64,000 bases of DNA from contig NZ_CP066370.1 in the NCBI RefSeq assembly GCF_016406325.1, positions 2,790,001 through 2,854,000 on the forward strand, read 5' to 3'. Every line of letters starts with the position of its first letter. Positions within the stretch are counted from its first letter, which is position 1. Below are positions 20,399 through 29,188 of this stretch, piece after piece. Source of the stretch: Shewanella putrefaciens (GTDB lineage: Bacteria > Pseudomonadota > Gammaproteobacteria > Enterobacterales > Shewanellaceae). Under the pieces are notes generated by a model that did not search any database, was not told the DNA's origin, and saw only the letters and a list, made by a program, of their open reading frames with translations. Position numbers and translations under genes: made by a program.

Positions 20399-20463
20399 AC
20401 AAGGACATATTAATTTGAACATTTCCTTCTTATATAAAAAGAAAGGTCCCCGTTTAACATCTA

Positions 20464-20502
20464 CGGTGTCCTAGGCACTCTCTTCTAAAGAACGAAGCGT
20501 AC
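20464..20502 (-). pseudogene. Truncated tRNA-Glu 5'-half fragment 4, decayed
   Basis: Fourth copy of the fragment. Its 5' end reads GTACGC instead of GTCCCC, so the acceptor strand has begun to decay. It lies between tRNA-Glu copy 2 and the downstream-transcribed tRNA-Ala. Confidence 0.75.
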
Positions 20503-20564
20503 ACAAGGACATATTAATTCGAACTTTCCATTATAAAAAGTTCCAGCTTAATAAGGCAGTAAAT

Positions 20565-20640
<76 letters not shown>

Positions 20641-20754
20641 AAATTCTGCTTCAACACCGAACTTTAACAGTGGGCATGAGCATAGAATTAGATTTTGTTC
20701 TTACCAAACAACTCGTTAGTTATTTGCTAGGAACCACTTTCTATAAAATATATA

Positions 20755-20830
20755 TGGTATCCCCTAGGGGATTCGAACCCCTGTTACCGCCGTGAAAGGG
20801 CGGTGTCCTAGGCCTCTAGACGAAGGGGAC
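20755..20830 (-). tRNA. tRNA-Glu (UUC), copy 1
   Basis: Intact gene lying between the two tRNA-Ala genes. Confidence 0.97.
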
Positions 20831-20905
20831 ACAAGGACATATTAATTTGAACTTTTCATTCTTAATATAAGAAGAAAGGTTCCCGTCTAACATCTACGGT
20901 AAGTT

Positions 20906-20981
<76 letters not shown>

Positions 20982-21048
20982 AAAACTTATTTAACTCAAT
21001 TAAGTGCACTGCAAGCTTTAGCCAGCCTGTGTCTCAACTGCGTGGCGC

Positions 21049-21077
21049 ATTCTATGCAGCACACCTAAAAGTGTCAA
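21049..21077 (-). promoter_or_regulatory. Promoter of the tRNA-Ala/Glu array
   Basis: On the minus strand, TTGACA (21072-21077) is followed after exactly 17 bases by TAGAAT (21049-21054), then a GC-rich discriminator typical of stringently controlled stable-RNA promoters. It lies just past the gltX stop. Confidence 0.85.
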
Positions 21078-21085
21078 CTCGTTTT

Positions 21086-22495
21086 TTAGGAATTTATTCT
21101 ATCTGCTACAAATTCAATCGCTTTGGATATTCTTTGCTCAGAGCGACTTCTTCCTATTAAAAATAATGTGATATCTAAACCTGGAGACTGCCCTGCTCCC
21201 GTTACAGCAACACGCAGAGGCATGCCAACTTTCCCCATACCTACATCTAATTCAGTTGCCGTTTGTTCAATTGCCTGATGTATTGCTTCAACCGTCCATT
21301 CAGTTAATGCGGCTAATTTTTGTTGCACCAATTGCAACGGTTCTAACGCAACACCACGTAAATGTTTTTTCGCCTGCTCAGCATCAAAGTCTGCAAAGTC
21401 TTCATAGAAGTAACGACTAGAAGCGGCTAATTCCTTTAACGTCTTAGCGCGTTCAGCTAATGCTGTGACCACTTCGGCTAATGCTGGGCCATTTGAGGTA
21501 TCAATCTTTTGGTCGTCCATGTGCCATTGTAAGTGAGTTGCCACATATTCAGGGTCAAGCGTCTTAATATAGTGTTGGTTCAACCAAACCAGCTTATCGG
21601 TATTAAAGGCTGAAGGCGCCTTATTAATATCGTCTAGCTTAAAGTATTGCTTCATTTCCTCTAAAGAGAAAACTTCTTGATCACCGTGTGACCAACCTAA
21701 ACGCACTAAATAGTTGAGCAACGCTTCAGGTAAATAGCCATCATCACGGTACTGCATTACGCTAACAGCGCCATGGCGCTTAGATAACTTAGCGCCGTCA
21801 TCACCCAAAATCATCGATACATGCGCATATTCAGGAATTGGTGCACCTAACGCTTTGAGGATGTTAATTTGACGAGGCGTATTATTGATATGATCTTCAC
21901 CACGCACCACACAGGTAATCCCCATATCCCAATCATCAACGACTACGCAGAAGTTATATGTTGGCACGCCGTCGGTACGAGCAATGATCAAATCATCCAA
22001 TGCGTCATTAGAAAATTCAATACGACCACGAACATGGTCATCAAATACCACTGAACCACCGATTGGATTTTTAAAACGCACCACAAAAGGCTCATCAGTG
22101 TCACGGGCTGGCAAATCACGGCAGCAACCATCGTATTTTTGCGCTTCACCGTTAGCGGCCTGTGATTCTCTTAAGGCATCGATTCGCTCACGTGAACAGT
22201 AACATTTATACGCTGTGCCCTTTTCTAACATTTGAGCAATGATTTCGTTATAACGGTCAAAACGCTTAGTTTGGTAATATGGGCCTTCGTCCCATGTCAA
22301 ACCTAGCCAGTTCATGCCTTCTAAAATCGCATCGCAAGCAGCTTGAGTTGAACGCTCAATATCCGTATCTTCAATACGTAATACAAACTCACCGTTATTG
22401 GCACGGGCTTGTAACCAAGAATAAAGTGCAGTACGGGCACCACCAACATGCAAGAAACCGGTAGGACTAGGGGCAAAACGCGTCTTAGTTGTCAT
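21086..22495 (-). CDS. gltX: Glutamyl-tRNA synthetase
   Basis: Charges tRNA-Glu with glutamate in the cytoplasm; class I enzyme. The 469 residues fit the bacterial type. The HIGH-like motif is in [18 protein letters not shown] and the KMSKS-like motif in AKLSKRHGA. Zinc-type residues are visible in [12 protein letters not shown] with CCRDLP. No terminator is visible before the tRNA array promoter, so some gltX transcripts could run into the tRNA-Glu genes, which encode its own substrate. Confidence 0.97.
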   Translation of the reverse strand: MTTKTRFAPSPTGFLHVGGARTALYSWLQARANNGEFVLRIEDTDIERSTQAACDAILEGMNWLGLTWDEGPYYQTKRFDRYNEIIAQMLEKGTAYKCYCSRERIDALRESQAANGEAQKYDGCCRDLPARDTDEPFVVRFKNPIGGSVVFDDHVRGRIEFSNDALDDLIIARTDGVPTYNFCVVVDDWDMGITCVVRGEDHINNTPRQINILKALGAPIPEYAHVSMILGDDGAKLSKRHGAVSVMQYRDDGYLPEALLNYLVRLGWSHGDQEVFSLEEMKQYFKLDDINKAPSAFNTDKLVWLNQHYIKTLDPEYVATHLQWHMDDQKIDTSNGPALAEVVTALAERAKTLKELAASSRYFYEDFADFDAEQAKKHLRGVALEPLQLVQQKLAALTEWTVEAIHQAIEQTATELDVGMGKVGMPLRVAVTGAGQSPGLDITLFLIGRSRSEQRISKAIEFVADRINS

Positions 22496-22638
22496 AATGG
22501 GACACTAACCTATATAAAAGTCGTCTAAATAAAGACAAGTACGATAAAAAGTGGGCTTATTCTAACAGTCAAAGCAGGCCCTGCAAATGGGACAAATATC
22601 CCATCTCATTAAATTGGATCTCTGAATCATGACCTTTA

Positions 22639-22682
22639 ATACCCAAACCACCTGAAGGCGCAGGATTCAGGTGGTTTGGGTA
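22639..22682. repeat. Compact palindrome related to the 328-bp element
   Basis: A perfect 17-bp inverted repeat (TACCCAAACCACCTGAA and its complement) around a 9-base loop. It shares the end sequence of the element at 16449-16776, as if only the two ends were left. It could also act as a hairpin near the gltX promoter. Confidence 0.8.
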
Positions 22683-22864
22683 CATATGAAAACGAAAATC
22701 AATGATGACTTTGCTGACTTTATCTCAGCCCATATGAATGATCTATGCCGATAAGTCTCTGCACGGTACAACCCCCTGAAATAACACTTTAATCGGTGAT
22801 ATGTTTAACATTAAGTCAATGCGAACAAAAATAGCGCGACCAATGCTTTTTTCATTAAAAAGCG

Positions 22865-22892
22865 TTGACACTAGATCGAACCTCCCTATAAT
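22865..22892 (+). promoter_or_regulatory. Promoter of the tRNA-Val array
   Basis: TTGACA (22865-22870), 16 bases, then TATAAT (22887-22892). Both boxes are perfect. The first tRNA begins 17 bases later. Confidence 0.92.
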
Positions 22893-22909
22893 ACGGCTCC
22901 ACACAGCGA

Positions 22910-22985
22910 GGTCGATTAGCTCAGCTGGGAGAGCACCTCCCTTACAAGGAGGGGGTCACTGGTTCGAGCCCAGTATCGACCACCA
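22910..22985 (+). tRNA. tRNA-Val (UAC), copy 1
   Basis: 76 bases with CCA. Anticodon loop CTTACAA gives UAC. The acceptor stem has an A6-U67 pair where the other five copies have C6-G67. Confidence 0.97.
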
Positions 22986-23029
22986 TTTATTTGAAAGAAA
23001 TAACCGCTGTAGATAATAGTTATATCCCA

Positions 23030-23105
23030 GGTCGCTTAGCTCAGCTGGGAGAGCACCTCCCTTACAAGGAGGGGGTCACTGGTTCGAGCCCAGTAGCGAC
23101 CACCA
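23030..23105 (+). tRNA. tRNA-Val (UAC), copy 2
   Basis: As copy 1 but with the C6-G67 acceptor pair. Confidence 0.97.
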
Positions 23106-23142
23106 TATAACTTAATTTACAGGACTGTGTAAGTCATTCCCA

Positions 23143-23218
23143 GGTCGCTTAGCTCAGCTGGGAGAGCACCTCCCTTACAAGGAGGGGGTCACTGGTTCGA
23201 GCCCAGTAGCGACCACCA
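23143..23218 (+). tRNA. tRNA-Val (UAC), copy 3
   Basis: Identical to copy 2; preceded by the short conserved leader ATCCCA or TTCCCA found before each of copies 2-6. Confidence 0.97.
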
Positions 23219-23262
23219 TTCTTCAGTGAATAATGACTCCAATTGTGTAATGTAAAATCCCA

Positions 23263-23338
23263 GGTCGCTTAGCTCAGCTGGGAGAGCACCTCCCTTACAA
23301 GGAGGGGGTCACTGGTTCGAGCCCAGTAGCGACCACCA
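23263..23338 (+). tRNA. tRNA-Val (UAC), copy 4
   Basis: Identical to copy 2. Confidence 0.97.
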
Positions 23339-23366
23339 AATTCTACAATACTCAATTAAAATCCCA

Positions 23367-23442
23367 GGTCGCTTAGCTCAGCTGGGAGAGCACCTCCCTT
23401 ACAAGGAGGGGGTCACTGGTTCGAGCCCAGTAGCGACCACCA
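23367..23442 (+). tRNA. tRNA-Val (UAC), copy 5
   Basis: Identical to copy 2; the spacer to copy 4 is only 28 bases. Confidence 0.97.
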
Positions 23443-23470
23443 TATTCTGCAATACCCGATTGAAATCCCA

Positions 23471-23546
23471 GGTCGCTTAGCTCAGCTGGGAGAGCACCTC
23501 CCTTACAAGGAGGGGGTCACTGGTTCGAACCCAGTAGCGACCACCA
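23471..23546 (+). tRNA. tRNA-Val (UAC), copy 6
   Basis: As copy 2 with one change in the T-loop side (GAACCC instead of GAGCCC). I see no clear terminator after it. Confidence 0.97.
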
Positions 23547-23889
23547 TATCCCCCTGTTGTTCGAAGCCCCAAGCTAAATCTACGCTCAAGATCTAACTAC
23601 AACACCCTTGCCTGTAAATATCTTTTCCTCATTTAATTAACCACAAACAATACTTATAAAATACGCCATAAATACAGCCAGCTCAGTACAAATGCCCTCT
23701 TAAATGCTTTTTTAGCCCTACTATGTACCGGCAATAATTCCAATTAACACCGATGACAAAATAGCAACCACGGCAAGTTTTGATTTAAGGAGCATTGATT
23801 TATAAATCACATTTTGATCTAAAAATAACGCATTCTGCTCACTTAGTCGGCACTCTATATTCAATAGAAATAAAGCCACTATTAACTTT

Positions 23890-23937
23890 TGGGTGGGTTC
23901 CCACCCATTCACCATATCAGTGTGAGCGAGATCTCAC
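23890..23937. promoter_or_regulatory. Two palindromes, candidate DctD enhancer sites
   Basis: A perfect 8+2+8 palindrome at 23890-23907 (TGGGTGGG, TT, CCCACCCA) and a 5+6+5 one at 23922-23937 (GTGAG, CTCAC). They lie about 80-125 bases upstream of the sigma-54 promoter, the usual distance for enhancer-type activator sites. Assignment to DctD is inferred from position. Confidence 0.45.
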
Positions 23938-23952
23938 CCACCAATTCAGCGG

Positions 23953-23968
23953 TGTGACACACATCAAA
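23953..23968. promoter_or_regulatory. CRP-like site upstream of dctP
   Basis: TGTGA-N6-TCAAA matches the CRP consensus in the first half and three of five bases in the second. It is 46 bases upstream of the sigma-54 element. A role in carbon-source control is possible but unproven. Confidence 0.35.
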
Positions 23969-24013
23969 TGAACTACACTTTGTTAACCAAACACTTACAG
24001 ACTTCAATGTAAG

Positions 24014-24030
24014 TTGGCGTGGTATTTGCG
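24014..24030 (+). promoter_or_regulatory. Sigma-54 promoter of dctPQM
   Basis: TTGGCGTGGTATTTGCG has the invariant GG (24016-24017) and GC (24028-24029) spaced by exactly 10 bases, with consensus flanks. It lies 108 bases upstream of the dctP start. The sigma-54 activator DctD is encoded in the same locus. Confidence 0.85.
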
Positions 24031-24138
24031 TTAAGTAGAACAGACCTCAGGGAAGTCAAGGCTGTATTCCTACTCACACTTGGTAACAAACTAACCAAGA
24101 CTGAGGACAAATCCTAACAACAGAAAAAGGAACTCAAA

Positions 24139-25161
24139 ATGACATTGAATCAACAGATTAGTATGAACCGCCCATTGAAAACTGTTGCGAAGATGCTTGC
24201 TATTGCATCTGTTATTGCAACCAGTTTTAACGTGCTTGCAGCCCCCGTCGAAATTAAGTTTTCTCATGTGGTTGCAGAAAACACCCCCAAAGGCCAAATG
24301 GCGTTGAAATTTAAAGAGTTGGTTGAACAACGCTTACCGGGTGAATACAAAGTCAGTGTATATCCTAGCTCACAGTTATTTGGGGATAACAACGAGTTAG
24401 CAGCATTACTATTAAATGATGTGCAATTTGTAGCGCCTTCTCTATCAAAATTTGAACGCTACACAAAACGTTTACAGATATTCGATCTGCCCTTTTTATT
24501 CAACGATATGGATGCAGTAAATCGCTTCCAGCAGGGAGAAGCGGGGCAAACATTATTAAACTCAATGACACGTAAAGGGATTGTCGGCTTAGGCTATTTA
24601 CATAATGGTATGAAGCAATTCTCAGCCAATACCCCGCTTAAACAACCTTCTGATGCAAAAGGGTTAAAGTTCCGCGTGATGGCATCGGACGTATTAGCGG
24701 CTCAATTTGATGCGATTGGTGCGATTCCAGTAAAAAAACCGTTCTCGGAAGTATTTACCCTGCTACAAACCCGCGCTATCGATGGTCAAGAGAATACTTG
24801 GTCTAATACTTATTCACAAAAATTCTATGAAGTTCAAAGCCATATCACAGAGAGTAATCATGGTGTACTTGATTATATGGTTGTAACCTCAGATACCTTC
24901 TGGAAAGGATTACCAGCAGACAAACGTAAAATCATCAAAGAAGCCTTAGATGAGTCAATCGCATTAGGGAATAAAATTGCTGCCGAGAAAGATAACGAAG
25001 ATAAACAATTAATCCTCGATTCTAAACGCTCACAGTTAGTGACATTAACGCCTGCAGAACGTCAACAATGGGTAGATGTAATGAAACCTGTGTGGGCGAA
25101 ATTCGAAGATCAAGTTGGCAAAGATATCATCGAAGCCGCCGTTGCTGCAAATAAACAATAA
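24139..25161 (+). CDS. dctP: TRAP transporter solute-binding protein DctP (C4-dicarboxylates)
   Basis: Periplasmic receptor that hands succinate, fumarate or malate to the DctQM membrane unit. The 340 residues have a signal peptide ending near residue 35 (VIATSFNVLAA). Mature-domain motifs typical of DctP are KFSHVVAENTPKGQMA, the substrate-contact region KGLKFRVMASDV with its conserved Arg, and the AIDGQENTWSNTYSQKFYEVQ block. The start at 24139 has an AAGGA site six bases upstream. First gene of dctPQM, under a sigma-54 promoter. Confidence 0.95.
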   Translation: MTLNQQISMNRPLKTVAKMLAIASVIATSFNVLAAPVEIKFSHVVAENTPKGQMALKFKELVEQRLPGEYKVSVYPSSQLFGDNNELAALLLNDVQFVAPSLSKFERYTKRLQIFDLPFLFNDMDAVNRFQQGEAGQTLLNSMTRKGIVGLGYLHNGMKQFSANTPLKQPSDAKGLKFRVMASDVLAAQFDAIGAIPVKKPFSEVFTLLQTRAIDGQENTWSNTYSQKFYEVQSHITESNHGVLDYMVVTSDTFWKGLPADKRKIIKEALDESIALGNKIAAEKDNEDKQLILDSKRSQLVTLTPAERQQWVDVMKPVWAKFEDQVGKDIIEAAVAANKQ

Positions 25162-25223
25162 TTAAAATAACCGCTTAACCTTAGTTGAGGTTAAGCGGTA
25201 TTTGAGCGAGGGGAGTACAAACT

Positions 25224-25868
25224 GTGATATCGCGAATTTTTGGTTACTTTGAAATAGGTATGCTCAATTTACTTATTACCCTGATGACACTGCTTGTATT
25301 TACAGAGGTTGTAGCACGGTTTTTCTTTAATACCGGTTTTCTGTGGATCCAAGAACTGACATTAACCCTGTGTGGGTGGTTTGTGTTGTTTGGTATGTCC
25401 TACGGAGTCAAGGTTGGCGCACATATCGGTGTCGATGCCTTTGTAAAAAGCTTGCCGCCAAAGGCAAAAAAAATCACCTCCTTAATCACAACCTCAATCT
25501 GTTTAATTTATTGTGGATTGTTTTTAAAAGGCAGTTTTGAATATCTATCGCAGATGTATCACGTTGGTGTACCAATGGAAGACATCCATTTTCCAAGAGC
25601 ATTACTCAATAATTTAGATCCTGATTTTGCTTGGAATACCCTAAGAATTGACGTGGATGATGGGGCTGTCCCCATTTGGTTATCCCAAAGTATCCTGTTG
25701 ATTGGTTTTACTATGCTCACATGGCGTTTTCTAGAATTATTTATCGCCATTCTCCGCAACCAAGTCTCAGGCTTAAAATTTGCCGATGAAGCGAAAGAAA
25801 GTATGCATTTAATCGATGAAAGTGCGCAGCAAACTCACACAACGACAGATAACAAGGAGGTAAAATAA
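25224..25868 (+). CDS. dctQ: TRAP transporter small permease DctQ
   Basis: Four-helix membrane subunit that joins DctP and DctM. It starts with GTG at 25224 behind a GGGGAG site. The 214 residues show the family block FLWIQELTLTLCGWFVLFGMSYGVKVGAHIGVD in two parts around residues 38-72. A longer loop between helices 3 and 4 (about residues 110-155) and a soluble acidic tail exceed the usual 160-170 residues. Its stop overlaps the dctM start by one base, indicating translational coupling. Confidence 0.93.
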   Translation: MISRIFGYFEIGMLNLLITLMTLLVFTEVVARFFFNTGFLWIQELTLTLCGWFVLFGMSYGVKVGAHIGVDAFVKSLPPKAKKITSLITTSICLIYCGLFLKGSFEYLSQMYHVGVPMEDIHFPRALLNNLDPDFAWNTLRIDVDDGAVPIWLSQSILLIGFTMLTWRFLELFIAILRNQVSGLKFADEAKESMHLIDESAQQTHTTTDNKEVK

Positions 25869-27265
25869 TGGCCATTGCAACCCTATTTACCGCCCTACTC
25901 GTCTGTATGTTTTTAGGCATGCCGATCGCCATTGCGCTAGGTTTTTCCAGCATGCTCACCATTTTATTCTTCTCCAATGACTCTTTAGCCTCTATTGCCC
26001 TAAAACTCTATGAGTCGTCATCAGAGCATTACACGCTACTGGCCATTCCCTTCTTTATCCTATCGTCAGCCTTTTTATCAACTGGTGGTGTAGCAAGGCG
26101 TATTATTGACTTTGCCATGGACAGTATTGGACATATCCGTGGTGGTCTCGCGATGGCATCGGTTATGGCCTGTATGCTGTTTGCTGCGGTTTCAGGATCA
26201 TCCCCTGCAACCGTTGCCGCCATTGGTTCAATAGTGATCGTTGGTATGGTAAAAGCGGGTTATCCTGAAAAATTTGCAGCTGGTGTCATTACTACCTCAG
26301 GCACTCTTGGGATTTTGATCCCGCCATCGATTGTGATGTTAGTGTATGCGGCAGCGACCGAAGTATCAGCAGCAAGAATGTTTATGGCAGGTTTGATTCC
26401 TGGCTTATTAATGGGTTTGCTACTCATGGTAGTCATCTATATCGTTGCCCGTTTTAAAAACCTACCATCACGCCCCTTCCCTGGCATTAAACAATTAGGA
26501 CTTTCCAGTGCTAAGGCGCTCGGTGGCTTAGCACTTATTCTGATAGTTTTAGGTTCCATTTACGGTGGTATTGCCAGTCCAACTGAAGCCTCTGCTGTGG
26601 CTTGTATGTATGCTTATTTGATTGCGGTATTTGGTTATCGTGATATTGGGCCGCTGAAAAATGTCGCATGGCGCAACTCAGGCGAAAGCCTACCGAATGC
26701 GATTGCCCGCAACCTATGGCATATGATATTGGGCTTAATAAAAACCCCCGTAGATACTGAAGTACGAAATGTGGTGCGTGATGGTGCTAAAGTCAGCATT
26801 ATGCTGCTGTTTATTATTGCTAACGCAATGCTGTTTGCGCATGTACTTACAACAGAGCGTATACCCCATATAATCGCCGAATATATTGTCAGTATGGGTC
26901 TACCCGCTTGGGGCTTCCTGATTATCGTCAACTTGTTGCTACTCGCGGCAGGGAACTTTATGGAACCGTCTGCGATAGTACTAATTATGGCGCCGATCCT
27001 CTTTCCAATTGCAACTCAGTTGGGAATTGACCCTATTCACTTAGGGATTATCATGGTGGTGAACATGGAAATAGGTATGCTAACGCCGCCTGTTGGACTC
27101 AACCTTTTTGTGACATCGGGGATTACTGGACGCAGTATTGGCTGGGTTATCCACTCCGTACTCCCATGGCTATTGTTGATGCTAGTCTTCTTAGCCTTTA
27201 TTACCTATGTGCCACAAATATCCCTGTTTTTACCCGAGATGCTGGATAAGTTAAGGGGGTATTAG
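25868..27265 (+). CDS. dctM: TRAP transporter large permease DctM
   Basis: Main sodium-driven channel subunit for C4-dicarboxylate uptake. The 465 residues contain about 12 membrane segments with motifs FFILSSAFLSTGG, AVSGSSPATVAAIGSI, GTLGILIPPSIVMLVYA and the late NMEIGMLTPPVGLNLFVTSG, where the family binds sodium. A hydrophilic insert of roughly 60 residues sits near positions 255-310. A strong terminator follows, so dctPQM is a closed operon. Confidence 0.95.
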   Translation: MAIATLFTALLVCMFLGMPIAIALGFSSMLTILFFSNDSLASIALKLYESSSEHYTLLAIPFFILSSAFLSTGGVARRIIDFAMDSIGHIRGGLAMASVMACMLFAAVSGSSPATVAAIGSIVIVGMVKAGYPEKFAAGVITTSGTLGILIPPSIVMLVYAAATEVSAARMFMAGLIPGLLMGLLLMVVIYIVARFKNLPSRPFPGIKQLGLSSAKALGGLALILIVLGSIYGGIASPTEASAVACMYAYLIAVFGYRDIGPLKNVAWRNSGESLPNAIARNLWHMILGLIKTPVDTEVRNVVRDGAKVSIMLLFIIANAMLFAHVLTTERIPHIIAEYIVSMGLPAWGFLIIVNLLLLAAGNFMEPSAIVLIMAPILFPIATQLGIDPIHLGIIMVVNMEIGMLTPPVGLNLFVTSGITGRSIGWVIHSVLPWLLLMLVFLAFITYVPQISLFLPEMLDKLRGY

Positions 27266-27317
27266 TAAAAGGTCTTCTCAAGGAGTCGATATTATTCCTT
27301 GATTATAGATAGTTTTT

Positions 27318-27347
27318 AAGCGAGCCTACTTAGGCTCGCTTTGTTTT
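27318..27347 (+). terminator. Terminator of dctPQM
   Basis: A perfect 10-bp stem (AAGCGAGCCT and its complement) with a 4-5 base loop and a T-rich tail. Confidence 0.92.
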
Positions 27348-27376
27348 AGGTTAAGTGATAATCAGGATCGCCCGCT

Positions 27377-29188
27377 ATGCTCCCCATGACGCCAACAGCC
27401 AAAAAACGTCTCTTTTTGACGATAGTGCTACTCACGGGATTATTCGCAATCCTAAAGTTGACCTATTGGATTCATTTGCATCAAGGTAAAATTGAAATCC
27501 AAACCCAATCTGAACAACAATTAAAGGAACTCGTCAGTTTTTTGGATGGTGCGCTTTCACGCTATGAGAGTATCCCCCACGTGCTTTCGACCAACCCAAT
27601 GCTGGCGCAGGTGCTCAACGATCAGCAGAATCCTCAAAAAGTCCAAGAGTTGAATCTCTATTTAGAAGAAATCCAGCATGTTACTGAAGCATCTGATATT
27701 TATCTTATTGATGCGCTGGGTATTGCTATTGCCGCCAGTAACTGGCAACAGAGTTTCTCATTTATTGGTAAAGATTATTCCTTCAGGCCCTATTATACCG
27801 ATGCCATTTCAGGAAATTTAGGGCGCTATTATGCCGTCGGTACTAGCTCAGATAAACGTGGTTTTTACTTCTCTTACCCGATTTATCAGCAAGGTGGGAA
27901 AGGTATACTCGGCGCGATTGTGGTGAAAGTGAATATTGCCGATATAGAGCAACAGAGCACCAGTATTGCCATTGCGGGCCAGTATCAGTTTGTGATCAGC
28001 GATCCCGATGATATCGTTTTTATTTCCAGTATTGATGAATGGCGCCTCACCTCCTTAACGCCACTCACCCAAGCTAAACAATACGCGCTAAATGCTTCAA
28101 AACGCTACGCCGAACGGACTATTAGCGAACTATTAATCAAACCACATTATCAATATAGCGGCGAAAACTACGACCATATTTACCAAATTCGCACGGGTAT
28201 AACCCAAGCTCAATATATGGATACCCACCACGAGATGACAAAAGCGGGTTGGCGAGTTCACATTCTAGCGCCAATGAAACCCTTACACGAATCCATGCCC
28301 GCTCTTATGCTACTTTCTGCTTCGATTTATCTGTTGCTTGCATTAGCGCTTTTATTTAGTGCAGAGCGGAGACGTAATTTACAACGCATGCAACTGGCAC
28401 AAAGTCTTCTTGAACAACGGGTTGAAGAACGTACACAAGATTTACAACAAGCTAATGAACGCCTCAAAGATACTCAAGATGAACTTATTCAAGCGGCAAA
28501 GCTAACCGTTATCGGTAGCTTATCTGCCAGTATTAACCATGAACTTAATCAACCTTTGGCGGCATTGCGCAGTTATGCACAAAACACTCAGACGTTTCTT
28601 GCGAGGGATATGCAAGATAAGGCACAGGATAATCTTAAAATTATTATCGAACTCACCGACAGACTCGCCGATATTGTCGGCCAATTTAAAAGTTTTACTC
28701 GTAAAAGCCAAGGTACTGATAGCGCTACAGATATTAATCGCTGCATCACACAAGCCTTAACCATAGTTCAACCAGCTATCGATAAACAAGGCGTAGAATT
28801 GGATGTGCAACTCCCCGATGGCAATTATCAGGTTTGGGGGGATAAAGTCAGATTACAGCAAGTGTTGGTCAACATTATGAGTAATGCGATTGTCGCTATG
28901 CAACAATCAATTAAACGCCGTCTGATTATCAGGGTAAGCAAACAAGATAAGTTTTGTATCAGCATTCAAGATTCGGGCCCAGGTGTTCGCGAAAGCCAAA
29001 TGGAAAAAATCTTTGAGCCCTATTTCACGACAAACGAGCGCCATGGTTTAGGATTAGGCCTATCAATTTCACAACGTATCATCGAGTCTATGCAAGGCCA
29101 GATTAATGTCGCCAATGCCGAAAATGGTGGGGCTATTTTTCAGATTATTTTACCGATTTATTTACTCGAGGAACGCCAGTCACTATGA
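27377..29188 (+). CDS. dctB: C4-dicarboxylate sensor histidine kinase DctB
   Basis: Membrane kinase that senses periplasmic dicarboxylate and phosphorylates DctD. The 603 residues have a first membrane helix at about 13-33, a long periplasmic double-Cache sensor (SFRPYYTDAISGNLGRYYAVGTSS is split around residue 135-158), a second helix near 310-330 and a coiled linker. The phospho-acceptor His is in SINHELNQPLAALRSY and ATP-binding boxes follow (NIMSNAIVAM, DSGPGV, GLGLGLSIS). It is followed by dctD with a 4-base ATGA overlap. Confidence 0.94.
   Translation: MLPMTPTAKKRLFLTIVLLTGLFAILKLTYWIHLHQGKIEIQTQSEQQLKELVSFLDGALSRYESIPHVLSTNPMLAQVLNDQQNPQKVQELNLYLEEIQHVTEASDIYLIDALGIAIAASNWQQSFSFIGKDYSFRPYYTDAISGNLGRYYAVGTSSDKRGFYFSYPIYQQGGKGILGAIVVKVNIADIEQQSTSIAIAGQYQFVISDPDDIVFISSIDEWRLTSLTPLTQAKQYALNASKRYAERTISELLIKPHYQYSGENYDHIYQIRTGITQAQYMDTHHEMTKAGWRVHILAPMKPLHESMPALMLLSASIYLLLALALLFSAERRRNLQRMQLAQSLLEQRVEERTQDLQQANERLKDTQDELIQAAKLTVIGSLSASINHELNQPLAALRSYAQNTQTFLARDMQDKAQDNLKIIIELTDRLADIVGQFKSFTRKSQGTDSATDINRCITQALTIVQPAIDKQGVELDVQLPDGNYQVWGDKVRLQQVLVNIMSNAIVAMQQSIKRRLIIRVSKQDKFCISIQDSGPGVRESQMEKIFEPYFTTNERHGLGLGLSISQRIIESMQGQINVANAENGGAIFQIILPIYLLEERQSL

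Larger units (their letters stand above)
22496..22909. other. Intergenic region between gltX and the tRNA-Val array
   Basis: Holds the gltX promoter, the palindrome at 22639-22682 and the tRNA-Val promoter. I see no protein gene. Confidence 0.6.
23547..24138. other. Regulatory region upstream of dctP
   Basis: About 590 bases without a credible gene. The right half holds two palindromes, a CRP-like half-site and a sigma-54 promoter, listed separately. A 64-codon frame on the minus strand at 23721-23915 runs through one palindrome and is not supported. Confidence 0.6.

Noticed and set aside
22801..23016. Open frame of 71 codons on the plus strand
   Set aside because: Contains the tRNA-Val promoter and the first tRNA-Val gene.
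23721..23915. Open frame of 64 codons on the minus strand with a hydrophobic C-terminus
   Set aside because: It crosses the palindrome upstream of dctP, has no good ribosome site and no recognisable family.
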